The notes: generated by a model not told the origin, from the letters alone. DNA of 64,000 nucleotides from Sipunculus nudus (GCA_026874595.1 CM049316.1:19925839-19989838); one strand, 5' to 3'; shown: positions 49,801 through 62,625, numbered from the stretch's first letter. Translations and numbers: made by a program.

Positions 49801-52800
49801 GCATCTGGTTCTGATCTCTTTATGATGGAATGCAGGATGATAAAATCTAACTCGTATCCAACAGGTACACAGCACACATATGCTCACCTCAGTGGGACCG
49901 AATTTACATCATCAACAATGGCAGACAGAGCTTGAGATCAGTGCTAGACCATAGGAATTCACGGCAGTACTTGTTAATAAAGGTGTCTGATCCAGATAGC
50001 ATTTCCTCAGGAATTGTACAAATATTTTAGTTGTTGTGCAATAAAAGAATTATGTTATCAGTAATTCCCATTAAGGCAACCCTTTGTGAATCTAGTAGAT
50101 ATTACAAAACTCTTGAATGTCACATTTGGTGTAATATATATCACAGATCTTAAACATATTACAAAAAGGGGACTTTTCAATCAAATAGAATGTGGTGTCC
50201 AGTAAATTGATAAATTTTCTGCTTTTAGTCTATTTTGAGTCCTGATGACTGACAGATCTACAGTACTTACTTCAGATAATTCACGTTTTTTATTAAATTA
50301 TCTGGATATTTAGATGGCAGTTCACAAAAATAAATGAACGCTTGGCTCTGAAATGCACTGAATCTCAAAGCTCTACATATGAAGGGACAGCGATACTGAT
50401 AAACCCCACAGCAAATAAAAGGAAGTTTGTTATTCTGATTTTCAGAGTGACTAGTGTTGCATTCTATAACAACAATCATTTAGATATACATGCATACTAA
50501 TTGCAATTCTGTAATGCAGCATGGAGTCAATTTATGTGTAAGGTGTACGCTAACATAAATAGTAACAGAATACCTGAGCCATGCTGGCAGAATATCACAT
50601 TAACCAAGACTGTGATTGCTAGTACCCTAATAGGCCCCTGAGTGAGGTTTTATGTACCACTGAGAGTACATGGGAGGACTTAATGTATTGTAGCCAATAT
50701 CTTTTCATGGAATACACTTATGAAAATCTACTCTCATGCAAAAACTGGACAATTCACAGTTCAGACGTGATATACTAGAACTATGTCATATATTACCTAT
50801 TATATATCCTCTACAAACTAATAATTTCCTGCTAGGTGCCCAGTGGTGGAAGTACTTTATGGTACATGCACCGCAACCCCTCGTGGACTTTTCTGACAAT
50901 CCATGCAAACATCTACATCTGTGTTTATATTTATAAGACTCAATCTAATGGTAGACTAGCAATTAACACAGTTTCTTATAATTAAATATATATGAAGAGT
51001 CAATGCCTACAGAAAAATCTACTTCGTGTGAAGGGCAGTCAAGTTGGAACAGAGGACCTATATATTAACTGCATGTACCCTAAGACAAATATCTCAGACT
51101 CCATTCACCAATACTCTTTCCACAAGCCAAGAACATTAGCATATGTACATAAATCATGTTTGGGTGACGGTGTCATTTTCAGGGAATTTTTCTTGACTTA
51201 TCTGTATTTAGGAATTAAGTGTCAAGGCGGCTGACAATGTCAGCTGCAGAGTGTCACAGCCTGGAGAGTCTGTTGGCTAGCAGCCTAGACACTTCATTAC
51301 ATTTAAGCACTACTACAACTATTCTTGGCTAGCAAATAAATATAAACTTAAAAATGTGCATAATTTCTAAAGTGTGCTGGTCACTATGTCTAAGTGTATA
51401 ACATCCATAACTAGTGTAAAGTCATGAATATACATGAGGTATAAAGCCATGAATATACATGAGAAATTAACTGAGTAACACTCTGATGGTGGGTCAATTA
51501 GTACAGATCAAACAAACGAGGTAGTTACTAGTAATAATTTAATGCCCCATTCAATGCATACCTAAACAAGTCAATATAAACAACTAGAGTACAATTTTAC
51601 TATAACATACCAGTCTCTCATTCTCTATGACGACATATGAGTTGTATGATGTGAATATAACTAGTTTTAAATTAAGAGAATTCACAAGAAAACTACTTAC
51701 ACACTGACAGACAGTCCAGTCGGTACAGTTGCTCTGGTGGCGAGTAATCCCTGACAGTGATTTGGCAGCTCAACACGCCACACACCGGTGCTTCACTTGA
51801 CCGCAGTAACAGGCAGGCATGCATGAAGATGTGGGGGTACCTACATATATAAAGCACAGACTGCCAGTGGCCATGGCTCACTGCATATGATAGTGGGGAC
51901 ATAGAATGAGAATAAACTTGGTCACATATGTGCACTGACTGTATTTGTGTACCAGCTTAGCTAGCAGTATAATGCTCATAACTAATTTAGGGCTATGGAA
52001 GACTTTAAAATATATCCCTGTACCTTTGACCTTTTAAGATACCTGTAAAGGTAAAAGTGCTGGGATAGTATACAATGCAGGTTATAAGTTTTTAAATAAC
52101 TGCAACTCTTTTATTAACTAGGCTATGGATCTCATATATTTATATTGATTATTCTGTGCAACTTGTATATTAACTGTTTTCTGCAAAGAGGGACACTAAC
52201 CACACTAAAATTGGTACCTAGAATAAACTGAATATTATTTTTAGTCCTAATAATAAAGTTTCCAATTAACCTGGAGCAAATTTTTTGAAAATTTGTAAAG
52301 GACAGCAACAGCTGAGCAAGCTATTATCTACAGTGTACATGTGGAGTGTCATATATGTATAATAATATATACAAATATGTATATTTGATATCTGTACATA
52401 ATTTTATGTCCTCATATATTAATACCACTAACTGCTCATATAATAATACAAGGACGGCTGCACCTCTGCACAAGCTGCTTGTTCTGATTGTGCATTCTGA
52501 CTCCAAACCTCAAAGACAACTATTTTGGACAAAGAGTGTAGAAAATTTAATATTGTCTTCTCTAGATACAAATCCATTAATTAATGGTAATCATACATAT
52601 CATTTACATGAAATGTCAATTATATAGCCTTTCAGAAGTATTGTTTAAAATGTCAAGTGGAGAAGTGCACAGACTAATAACCAACAAAAAATTCAAGCAT
52701 ACAAATATTCATACATGTGTATGTACATGTATTTATTTATATCTTAACACTGACTTTCACGTATTTGTGAAAAAATGTCTGATTACTTCCCTCTATTTCC

Positions 52801-52883
52801 CTGAGAACTTAAACAAATTAATTAATTTTAAAAGATCTGAGTTTACAAGTGTATCATTTACACAATAACTTCAACATTGTTAT
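46867..52883. other. Non-coding stretch
   Basis: Mostly AT-rich with no supported coding exon. A 12-G run is at 49027. A GTCTGTCTATCC-type element fragment occupies about 48560-48720. The only GC-richer unique block is 51701-51935, listed separately. Frames such as 48450-48872 (140 codons) lack splice sites or recognisable composition. Confidence 0.4.
51701..51935 (-). other. GC-richer unique block ending in a GTAAGT donor
   Basis: This block is richer in GC than its flanks and holds an open minus-strand frame from 51935. On that strand it ends TCAGTGT before GTAAGT at 51700, a strong donor. In frame, the split would be phase 1 but with base T, unlike exons 1a and 1b. An A/T box at 51845-51853 reads TATATAAAG on the plus strand. 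It could be an untranslated first exon or an unrelated promoter; strand and role are open. Confidence 0.25.
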
Positions 52884-54400
52884 AACCACTGCCGAGATAT
52901 GGGTGATTTTATCCCATGGCAGACAAACAGACAGGAGCTGTGCAAAAATGGCTGCAGGTGGCGCCACCAGTTTTGTGTATGATGAAGAGCTGTGAGATCT
53001 ATACACATGCAAAATTTTGGCCCAATCGGTCAAACGGTTCCCGAGATATGAGCTTGGATGTCTGCAGTGTAAACGTGAATGTAGGTGGCGCCACCTGTCA
53101 TAAATCAGAAAAGCTATCCAGGATGTTTACGCATGCCAAATTTCAGGTGAATAAGTCTAGTCACTGCAGATATATGAGTGATTTTAACCCAAGGCAGACG
53201 AACAGATGGACACTGTGCAAACATGGTTGCAGGTGGCGCCACCATTTTTTGTGTATGTTATAAAGCTCTCCAAGGGCTATATTTGTGCAAAAAAATTTTC
53301 CCGATCGGTCAAACGGTTCCCGAGATATGAGCTTGGATGTCTGCAGCGTAAATGTAAATGTAGGTGGCGCCACCTGTCATAAAATCAGAAAAGCTATCCA
53401 GGATGTGTACACATGCCAAATTTCAGGTGAATTAGTCAAGTCACTGCAGAGATATGAGTGATTTTAACCCAAGGCAGACGAACAGATGGACACTGTGCAA
53501 ACATGGTTGCAGGTGGTGCCACCATTTTTTGTGTATGTTATAAAGCTCTCCAAGGGCTACATTTGTGCAAAAAAATTTTCCTGATCAGTCAAACGGTTAC
53601 CTAGATATGAGCTTGGATGTCTGCAGCGTAAACGTGAATGTAGGTGGCGCCACCTGTCATAAAATCAGAAAAGCTATCCAGGATGTGTACGCATGCCGAA
53701 TTTCAGGTGAATTAGTCAAGTCACCGCAGAGATATGAGTAATTTTAACCCAAGGCAGACGAACAGATGGACACTGTGCAAACATGGTTGCAGGTGGCGCC
53801 ACCATTGATTGTGTATGTTATAAAGCTCTCCAAGGGCTACATTTGTGCAAAAAAATTTTCCTGATCGGTCAAACGGTTCCCGAGATATGAGCTTGGATGT
53901 CTGCAGCGTAAACGTGAATGAAGGTGGCTCCACCTGTCATAAAATCAGAAAAGCTATCCAGGATGTTTACGCATGCTGAATTTCAGTTGAATTAGTCTAG
54001 TCACTGCAGAGATATGAGTGATTTTAACCCAAGGCAGACGAACAGATGGACACAGTGCAAACATGGTTGCAGGTGGCGCCACCATTTTTTGTGTATGTTA
54101 TAAAGCTCTCCAAGGGCTACATTTGTGTAAAAAAATTTTCCTGATCGGTCAAAGGGTTCCCGAGATATGTGGGTTTATGTGTGGAAACAGACACACAAAC
54201 GGACGCAGAGCGCAGAGGAAAGGTCAGAGGTCAAAACAAAATCAGGGCGCAGCAGTTCACATGTGACCCGAACATAATCCGGGGTTTCGTAAAACTCCGC
54301 CCAGCGGTTACGGAGTAGTTCTCCGGACACCTACGCGGCGGCGGCGGCGGCGTGCAGCTGAAAACATAGTATCCGCAAAACTCTGTTTTGGCGGATACAA
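52884..54400 (+). mobile_element. 280-bp-repeat element, copy C
   Basis: Truncated on the left (begins AACCACTGCCGAGATATGGG) but complete on the right. Palindrome sites of the two kinds recur at exact 279-280-bp steps: 53083, 53362, 53642, 53922, and 53231, 53511, 53791, 54071. The right arm has AGGTCAGAGGTCA (54221-54233), a CGG run (54336-54352) and an end hairpin GTATCCGCAAAAC (54369-54381) with GTTTTGGCGGATAC (54385-54398). It is the most homogeneous of the three copies. Frames at 52916-53263, 53161-53373, 53721-53933 and 54018-54266 are repeat translations. Confidence 0.85.
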
Positions 54401-57400
54401 ATATATATATATTGTGGATTCAGAACTGTGCATGCAGCTTAAAATTTTATGGATATCATTAGCTGTCTATAAATTTCCACAAAGTTGCGAATTCCACAAA
54501 CTTGTAAATACATGCTTTGATTTAAAAGACTGAAATGGAGATAAGCCTGCTTTCAGTTTACAAACAAAGAGGCCAAGTCTTTAAATGAGAACTATGTCAC
54601 AGTGATATTTCATAATCATTAAAAAGTTTTAGAACTTACATTACAGATAGAGTTCATCAGAGGTCAAATGAAATTCACTAGACTGTCTACCAGAGTATGT
54701 TTCACTCAACTTCCGCCTGAAGTATCCAGTTTAATGAAGGCTCACAATTTTATCCAAGACCTGCTTTAACAGCAATATTCTGCTTTTCTCAAATTGATCC
54801 TAACTTGATTCAATGAGAAAACCAAAACTTAACACCAATGCAATCGTTTTTTTGTTGAAAAATTATAAAATTTTATAAACTTAGTAAAGACATTTTTATA
54901 AAAACAGTTTAAATAGAAAACCCTGACTGTAAGGTATCCTCATAGAAACTATGACTGCACAGTCCTGTATGGTTGATTCTACCATGAGCTGATTTTATTC
55001 AGTAATTTTTTTTCTTTGCTTGTGTACTTTTTTTTCCAAGAGACAAAAAAGAAGAAAAGTGTACAGCCTCATTTCATAAGTTAATATATTTCATAGATTT
55101 AAATAATTCAAAGGTTGATATATTTCACAGGTTATATATTTCATAGGTTAATATATTTCACAGGTTGATATATTTCATAGGTTAATATATTTCTTTGGTC
55201 TTTGTGCACTTGACTTCCAAGAGCTTTATGCACATGTCAAGATTTATCTGTATTTATTGGTAATATTCACTTGATACTTCAATTTTTTAAACATTAGGCT
55301 TGACTTAACACAGGATGGGATAAACCTGCATGTACTTCATACAAATTGTAATAATTAATATTGCACCCACACACATGAACAAGAACTTTAAACATAAAAC
55401 ATGTTAGGCTGTACATAAGACACCCTTTAATGACTACCCAGACAGCAAGTTCATGTGGTGGATCAGCCAGCTGAAATCAACTTGGTTGTCAATGGGCTGC
55501 TCATATGAACATGCCTTGTCTTGCAGGTCCCATGAGCAGATATGGATAAATAAATATTAAACTGGTGTTGTCAGACATTTCACAAGTCATGGATTTTCTA
55601 TATTGATAGTGTTAATTAATGTAAAAGCACATTAATAGCACAAGTAAAATTGTGGTGAACCGAAAGAAAAATGAAGTGTTATTGTGATTGCTTCCCTAAT
55701 TAATATTTCTGTAGGCCTACTGTTAATTAATTACCTTGGTTAAGTCTAAAAACAGTATGTGATACCTGAATACAATATCTAGTATCTTTTTTTCTGCCCT
55801 TAACTCCTTCACCTGTGTGTATGTACAAACTGAATACCTGGCATAAATTTCTCAAACTGTGTGCTTCACACATAAGAGTGCTATTGTGTGCATCCATCAT
55901 CCATATTTAATGTTATTTTTAAATTCAGAATAAAATTCTGTTGCCAAATTACTTTTGTAAAGATTTACTATTTCCTGAATGACCAACACTTCAGAAACTA
56001 ACTGGGTCAAAGAGACAAGTTTGTCAGCTAAAGAGGTCCCTTGGGATGAAGAAATCAAATTATGAATAATACATTTATGGCAATAAAACTTTAAAGTGCA
56101 GTGTTTTAGATTTTCAAAAATGCAAGTGAAAGAATTTAAAGCTTCAGCCAGAATTACACAACTCTGCATTGCGATGCTTAGATTTAGGGTTGTAATAATC
56201 CTTCCCTCCCAATACTACATACAAAATGATACATATAAGGTAAAATAAATTAGTCAATTAAAAGGGTCTGTATTCTGTTCTTTGAAGTTACAAAAATATA
56301 ATTTCTGATAGAATCCTATCATATAATTTATTTGCAAATTATAAAAGTCAAAAATTATACTTACAAATTAACCTATCAGATGATGTTATTCCCTTTTGCA
56401 AATGTGTTTGACCTAAATAAATTTTGTATGGCTTTTAAAAATAATATTTTAAATTCAGAAGTTGCTCTCTATTGAGTGATCCAATATTGTCCATGCACCC
56501 TTACAGGGACATCTTATGATGTTTTGTGGCACTGGTGTATCACATGAAGGTTTAACATAAGATTTGACAATAATATAAAAATCTATACTTGAGTGATTAT
56601 AATTGGCAGTGTCACATGCACACACTTTTGGTTCAACAGGTTATCATTTATACTAACCCTTCATATGTACAAATTAACCCATACACTAATACAGCCCAGG
56701 GCAATCGGGATATAAATATAAATATAGTACAGGTCTGCTTCTCAAACATTTTTTCCCTTCTAGAATTGACTGCATCAGGACATCAATATCACATCTGGTA
56801 GATCTATAATAACCATAACTCCCCCTCCCTGGCTAGTCCTAAATTCTAATACCAGCCCCATCCAACACATACAGACCAGTACAGTGGTTCCTATTAATGT
56901 GCCTCACCCCCTGATCAAAGTGGTATATTAAACAGCTGTACATGCCCGTGATCTATCAAACCTAACATTAATGTGCCCCATGTCACACAGACCTGAGTGA
57001 TGCCTGGCTGTTATAAAGCTACCTGCTGTCTGCCTGCTACAGCCCTGACACTTGCTGCCTGTGCTTTATGATACAGCCACCAGGGTCCACAGTTGTCTAC
57101 CCATGGCTGAATAAAGCTCCTTATCATTTCTCTTCAACCAAAGAAACAGCACACGACCACCAAGGGTTAAAGGGACCTATTCACATACCAGGTATATCAA
57201 ATGTACATGAAAATATAGTAGATTCTAATGCACAGGGTTAAGGTTAATGATCTGTGAGCCTGGCTGCAACCATACACAGAGGCACCAATTTATCATGATA
57301 CCAAGTAAAACGTTGCATCTGTAATGCTAGATATCCCTGTATCATAAAGGTTAATTATAATAAACATTTATAGTCTCCCAACATCATATAAGGCAAGTTG

Positions 57401-58809
57401 AAACATCATCAATTAGAAAAAAGTGGAATCCACTTGAAGTTTAAAGAATGCAAGCCTCCACCAAGTGTGTGTGTAGTATGGCAGTCATTTGTGGGATGTT
57501 CCTAAAATGTTGTTTGCATTTAATTATTTGGTCCAAATTGCCATTGAGGTTCATTCGTGTCTACATTTATGAATATTCCTTGATATGTCGACCTTCCTGA
57601 ACCAAAACCTTGCACTGGATGACCACACCAAAATCAAATTGTTTCTGCACTTGCCCATTCCTGAAATGCCTTGAATAGTTCAGGAGATCCTATTCATGAC
57701 TGCATGAGTTACAAACACCAAGACACATGAATGTTGGTCAGCTCTAGCTGGATGTTGAATGGACACCTAATGTACTAATATGTTAATGAACGGTAAATCT
57801 GTCGGGTATTTCTGCAGTTTGGAGGTAGCACACATACTTTCTGATGCTTTGAAGGATGTCAAAAACCTCTGTCATCCTGCTTGATCTTCTTATTGTATAC
57901 CTACAAGACATGGAGAGTAAGTGTTAAGCAAATGATAAAATTACAAGCGAATTAGTCAAAATATAATTTTTCTAGGTCACAGCGCTATCACAGTTGATAC
58001 ATTGTACTGATATTAACAAACTTATAACTAAATTTTTGTCTTCAACAGCAATGATACTCAGCTAAGCAAATGCAAGAAATCATTTACTGAAAAAAAAAAT
58101 GAAAAATGAAGTTTGGCGTTACCTGTAACTGCTGCCATCTGTTAGCACAAATTGGTACCAATTCAATAAGAAAATGTAGCTGGGTGTAGCTTCAGTCTTT
58201 TTCCTTTTTTGTTACAATTTCAGGTCTTTTTATTTCACTGTAAAATGAGAAATTTGTAAATCCTCTATGTTCAAGATAGTGTAAAAAATTTAATTTTATA
58301 TACAGAATGATGTATAAGCCACATGTAAATTTGACCATTTAAAATAACTGGCTCAACACTAAAATTAGAAAAAATCAGGTGCAGGCCTGCCAAAGGTAAT
58401 GACCTGAAAAAGAGTATGTGCTCCTAAAAAAGAGTTCAGCCTTCATTGAAATAAAAATAGCCAAAAAAAAGCAAAATGAGTGATATAAACCATTTTTTTA
58501 TGATTAACTGAAAAAAGATGTGTTTCAAATTATACTATGTATACATGTATATATAATATATATAACTCCAAAAGTCATGTGTATGTGCACAAGCCCCTTC
58601 CTGAAGATTAGGGCATTTTCCACATGTTCTGACATGTGCTGGACATTTGCCAACACACAAATTGCTGATTGTCCCTTCTTGTTTTGTTATGGCATGAGAG
58701 TAAAAGTTAATCTTGGTCTGTCACTTGGAACTCTTTTACTGAAACAGAGGGAAAAAAAGAGTTATCAGTGTAATTTACAGTAAATCTTTAAAGCAAAAAA
58801 AAATAAAAG
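54401..58809. other. Non-coding stretch
   Basis: No supported exon. It contains a 19-20-bp AT-rich tandem repeat (55080-55192). The piece 56810-57180 is somewhat GC-richer and unique, but has no open frame or paired splice signals I trust. Confidence 0.4.
55080..55192. repeat. 19-20-bp AT-rich tandem repeat
   Basis: About six units of TTAATATATTTCATAGG alternate with a variant GTTGATATATTTCACAG. Confidence 0.85.
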
Positions 58810-59051
58810 ATATGGTTCTCAGGTACTGCTGCATCAAGTTCAACTTTTTATTTTAAATTTCGATTTTTATCCATGCAAGAAGATAAATAATACAATTTAT
58901 GTAGTGCTTTTGACTGTTTAGCAAAAAAAAGTGTTATTTTCATGCTTTTCCCTGGTCATATCACATTTTATCGAAACATACAAAATAAGGCTAAAAAATA
59001 AAATACTGCATGCCTGCACTGATTTCTGATAAAAGTGCCTGAGGACCATAG
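58810..59051 (-). mobile_element. MITE with GTTCTCAGGYAC ends, copy 1
   Basis: The left end TATGGTTCTCAGGTACT and the reverse complement of the right end, TATGGTCCTCAGGCACT, match closely. Inner sequence in order (AGAAGATAAATAATAC, GTAGTGCTTTTGACTG, TTTAGCAAAA, GCTTTTCCCT, GAAACATAC) matches the reverse complement of the element at 63032-63346. The two are copies of one family in opposite orientations. It has no coding capacity. Confidence 0.75.
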
Positions 59052-60969
59052 CTTCTTTTTGGCCTAAAAAAGTTTTTTTTTCTTAATGAGTGATTTGGCA
59101 GGTGTTTCTCAAGGTTATTTGTGCCTGGGAATGTGATTTCTTATATGTTATTCCTTCTATTAACTGAATAAAAATAAAACTGACAGATTTGGTGATATTA
59201 TAGTATTGTTTTTTTTAGGCTGAAGCACAATTTATTCTCATAAGAATAAGAGACACAAATAAATTTTAATCTGTTAACCACACTAGTTTTTCATTATTTT
59301 TGCAAGGCTTTAAATTTTTTTTGTTTGTGTAAAGGTTTGCAATCAGCTTGCCTTCACAAATCTAGCAAGCTACATGTATTCAATATATTAGTCTCAATAA
59401 ATACAGTTCATGTCACACTGAACAAACATGGTTTTCTTCTCAAAAATAAAGTGAGAAGGAACTAATTTCAGATATGAGAGTACATGGCCAAAGGAAAAAA
59501 AAAACAAATTGAATTTAAAGTCCCTATTTTTGTGAAACATGCCTGCCTGCAGAGACAGAAGAAGATTAATTAAGAGTGATCATTATTATTTAAACCTCTG
59601 CAGTACAGACACAGCGGTCCACACATTCCATGTGTGCATAGCCAGTACTCATCTGCATGATCCAGCATTAATTAAAGGGACATAATTAGAAGCTATATTA
59701 TACCTGTTCTTTCACACTATCAGTTCAGTTTTGCTTTACACAGAAGTGTCCCAGCAAAAGCATCTCAGCACACAGTTCCAGTAAATCCAATTCAGCTGCT
59801 TTACACCTTGTCATAGTTCTGTGTATGTCAGTTATCATGGTCCACAAGTCTGTTTACCAACACAAAAGACTGCAGGTGTGATTCTGCGCATGCACAACAG
59901 ATCCCAAACAAGGAGTAGTCCAAACATCAACGAATAGTTGTAAATCACTGTAAGCATGGAAATGGAAAATGCTGGTGGCATTTACGCCCATTCTACATTT
60001 TCTAAACACTTGAATACAGGAGTAACTAGTTAGCCAAAGGTTTCAATGAACAACTTTGCCAGCCTCCATGTTATTTCAAACAGAAGATGCTATCTTTCAT
60101 GTTTAATCATTATGCTTTCAGCTTGTACTTGATTATGTCCCTTTAAATAACTGGTCACATTCTCCTCCAGCTTTTGATTTGTTCCTGCTCCATTGACCAA
60201 TTATATTAGAACCATTTTACAGCATGTCTGGAATGAATAATGGGTGGATAATGTAACAACCTTGGCTAAGGGTGGATGGTTATTGCTGTTCTGGGATACC
60301 TTTTGCTGGCAAAGCAAAAATGGCTCCAATAAGATAATTATAATAGTTTGATGAAGCAGGAACATAATGGAAGCCATACTATCCCGGGATCTCAGTGGAA
60401 ACAATTTATTAATATGTGTCAAATCTGAGGGGAAAATAGGCAATACTTCATAAGTTATTGTCATAAGACAATAACTATAATTTGGCCTATTTGACCTTGA
60501 ACATCCTATCCTGGTCAAGGTCACTGTTTTTTTTTAATCATCCAAGAACTTTGATAAAACAAACTGTACCAAATTTGAGGACAAAATGTAAAACACTTCA
60601 AGAGTCACATTTTTTACATTTTGGCAGTTTTGATGAAGGTCAAGGTCACTTGTGCTTGAACTCTTCTGAGATTTTGGTAGAAAAAATTAGTGTTTAAAAT
60701 TTCAGGAAAAAATATGCAGCACTTCAATACTTATCATGTTACTATAAATATCCAAGAGGACGATGATTGACCACACGAAACAATGACAACAGATGACAGA
60801 ATTGCCTTGGTGCAAGGCTGAGAATTACACACTGGTGGACCCAGACTCCATTTCAGTTATGAACTCATAAGAAACAATATGGCACCAAAACAACGTGTCT
60901 CCCTGGCCCTGGAGGGGGAGACATAATATGAGTATGTGGAAGACATCCACCAAGTCTGAATTTATTTTC

Positions 60970-61004
<35 letters not shown>

Positions 61005-61149
61005 TGTCCAAGGCCAGTGGTGTTCTCTGGGTCATCTGGTTTCCTCCACCTCTATAGACTACTGAGCACCAACATCCAAGTCATGGAGGGTGCCTTGTTT
61101 TAGTTATAAGATGTAAAATTAATCCCATGTAAGATAAATAGTGTACATT
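59052..61149. other. Non-coding stretch
   Basis: AT-rich, no supported exon. It contains a repeat with TCAAGGTCA motifs (60480-60800) and an (AT)n run (60973-61013). Confidence 0.45.
60480..60800 (+). repeat. Diverged repeat with TCAAGGTCA motifs
   Basis: Two related units hold CTGGTCAAGGTCACTG near 60511 and GAAGGTCAAGGTCACTTG near 60635, each followed by a T-rich stretch and AAAACACTTCAA- or GCAGCACTTCAA-type sequence. TCAAGGTCA occurs exactly at 60515-60523 and 60640-60648, and inverted at 60492-60500. This half-site is shared with the 80-bp repeats at 5620-5975. Confidence 0.55.
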
Positions 61150-61271
61150 TACAGTCCAGATCTGGACTGTTCAGGGCCTATTTTTAATCTGATAGTCTAT
61201 ATTGTGACAGGGCAACACAGACTATCAGATCAGATTATAAATAAGCCCCGGACGTCTAGTTCTGGACTATA
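61150..61271. mobile_element. Foldback MITE, long hairpin
   Basis: The arms TACAGTCCAGATCTGGACTG...TTAATCTGATAGTCT and, inverted, TATAGTCCAGAACTAGACGT...ATAATCTGATAGTCT pair over about 45 bp around a short loop (GTGACAGGGCAAC). TA occurs at both outer ends, as in Tc1/mariner MITEs. A transcript would fold into a precursor-microRNA-like stem. Confidence 0.7.
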
Positions 61272-61379
61272 TTTGTCACAACCAAGAAAACATACAATGG
61301 CCACCATATATTTATAAGAAATATATTTTATTCAATTTAACGAGCCTCATTTTAAAACTTAAATAAGAAATGTGCCTAC

Positions 61380-61780
61380 CACAGTGAGGTCACTGTATGG
61401 AGCCCGTTTCCATGATTTGATTCGTGCCCATTAAGTGCATCAGGGCCGTATCTTTTGACTTCTGATTTCAGAACGCCATTTCTTGCTCTCACTCGACATT
61501 TAAAATTAGCCTACCAAGCGTTGTGTCTATCTAGAATGTGGACTGTGGAAGTTAAAAGCAGAATGTACAATCAAAAGACATCAAATGTATCTCTGGCGAG
61601 CTGACGCAGTGAAACCTGGTAAGGAACCTGTTTTTGCTGTCCCCGCGCGAAACATAAGAGTCGTCTGACGTCCGAGACAAACGAACAGTAGGTGGCAGCA
61701 CTTGTTCCTCTCTCCTATACTGCAGCGCGACATTTCGTTTTGTGTAAATTGTTACCGGTATGTGTCTGTTTATAGATAAC
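61380..61780. promoter_or_regulatory. Candidate promoter or first exon, strand unclear
   Basis: This unique block has many CpG (for example CCCCGCGCGAAAC and GTCGTCTGACGTCCGAGAC) within AT-rich DNA. On the plus strand a CCTG|GTAAGG donor lies at 61618/61619 after a 22-codon frame that stops, suggesting an untranslated plus-strand exon. On the minus strand an 89-codon frame spans the block without a good donor. A close CTCF match sits at 61685-61698. It could be a start site for a gene running off the right edge or a distant leader of the leftward gene. Confidence 0.3.
61685..61698 (+). promoter_or_regulatory. CTCF-like site
   Basis: ACAGTAGGTGGCAG matches the animal CTCF core CCASYAGRKGGCRS at 13 of 14 positions. 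It lies in unique CpG-rich DNA, which makes it more believable than the repeat-borne cores elsewhere. CTCF is conserved in molluscs, but binding is unproven. Confidence 0.4.
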
Positions 61781-62625
61781 CAGTGTATGTGCAAACGTTG
61801 TGATTCTGAAAAATTATCCAAATTATATAATTAAGCCTGATACATGTTTAATTAACCTCTTTAATTTTCACCGTTTTTCGTTTATCCGATAAAAATCAAT
61901 TCCCATGGCAAGAAAACTAATATTTTTACCATATTACGAAAGGAAATATTTTTATGTTCAAATTGCGAACACCATAAACTTAAATTACACTTATATGTAG
62001 GTCAGAATTATATAAAAAGCCCCTTAAAATCGTATAAAATGAATAATACCACGCACTGTAATATAATAATAAAGAGTATTCTTAATTACTATTACATAGG
62101 TATTAACTATAATTATATGAATTCAAGGGCCTGTGTCACTATTCATCGATACCTATGGAGACCAATACACCTATTTATCCAGACACCTCATCCACTCAAC
62201 ACAGAGTTGTCAACAACACATCAGTTTGAGGAAATATGTCAAACCACATACATACATAAGGCCTAATTAACAGAGTAACATTATAATATAGGCCTGAGAA
62301 TGAGTGAAGGTGGGCCCCGGATAATCAATTCAATGAGATCCGAGTCATGAAAGGTCATCTTTCAACAAGGCAGTATATGAACGAGTAGTTTTTTTCTTTA
62401 TAATAGCTGAAGCAAGCACACCAAGAATATTTGATTAACATGATCAAACATTAAAAATTTATCAGAATTTTAAAGGCTCTAGGAAATATGGAATATGCTG
62501 TTTTTTTCTTGTTCAAAACAAACGGAAGAAGGGACCTGATGGACCAGAGAGTCAAAGATGTGAACAGAATAATAACTATATATAGACGCGAATTGTGTTG
62601 TGTATTAGCTTATATATTAGGTATT

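Larger units (their letters stand above)
61272..62625. other. Region around a CpG-richer block
   Basis: Apart from the candidate promoter at 61380-61780, 61800-62620 is AT-rich with nothing recognised. Confidence 0.4.

Noticed and set aside
50267-50479. 70-codon minus-strand frame ending at a GTAAGT donor
   Set aside because: The donor is good, but the frame is AT-biased, its split phase differs from exons 1a and 1b, and it shows no conserved pattern.
52916-54266. Several overlapping 70-115-codon frames on both strands that look like paralogues
   Set aside because: They repeat at the 280-bp period of the mobile element and occur on both strands, so similarity is that of the DNA repeat.
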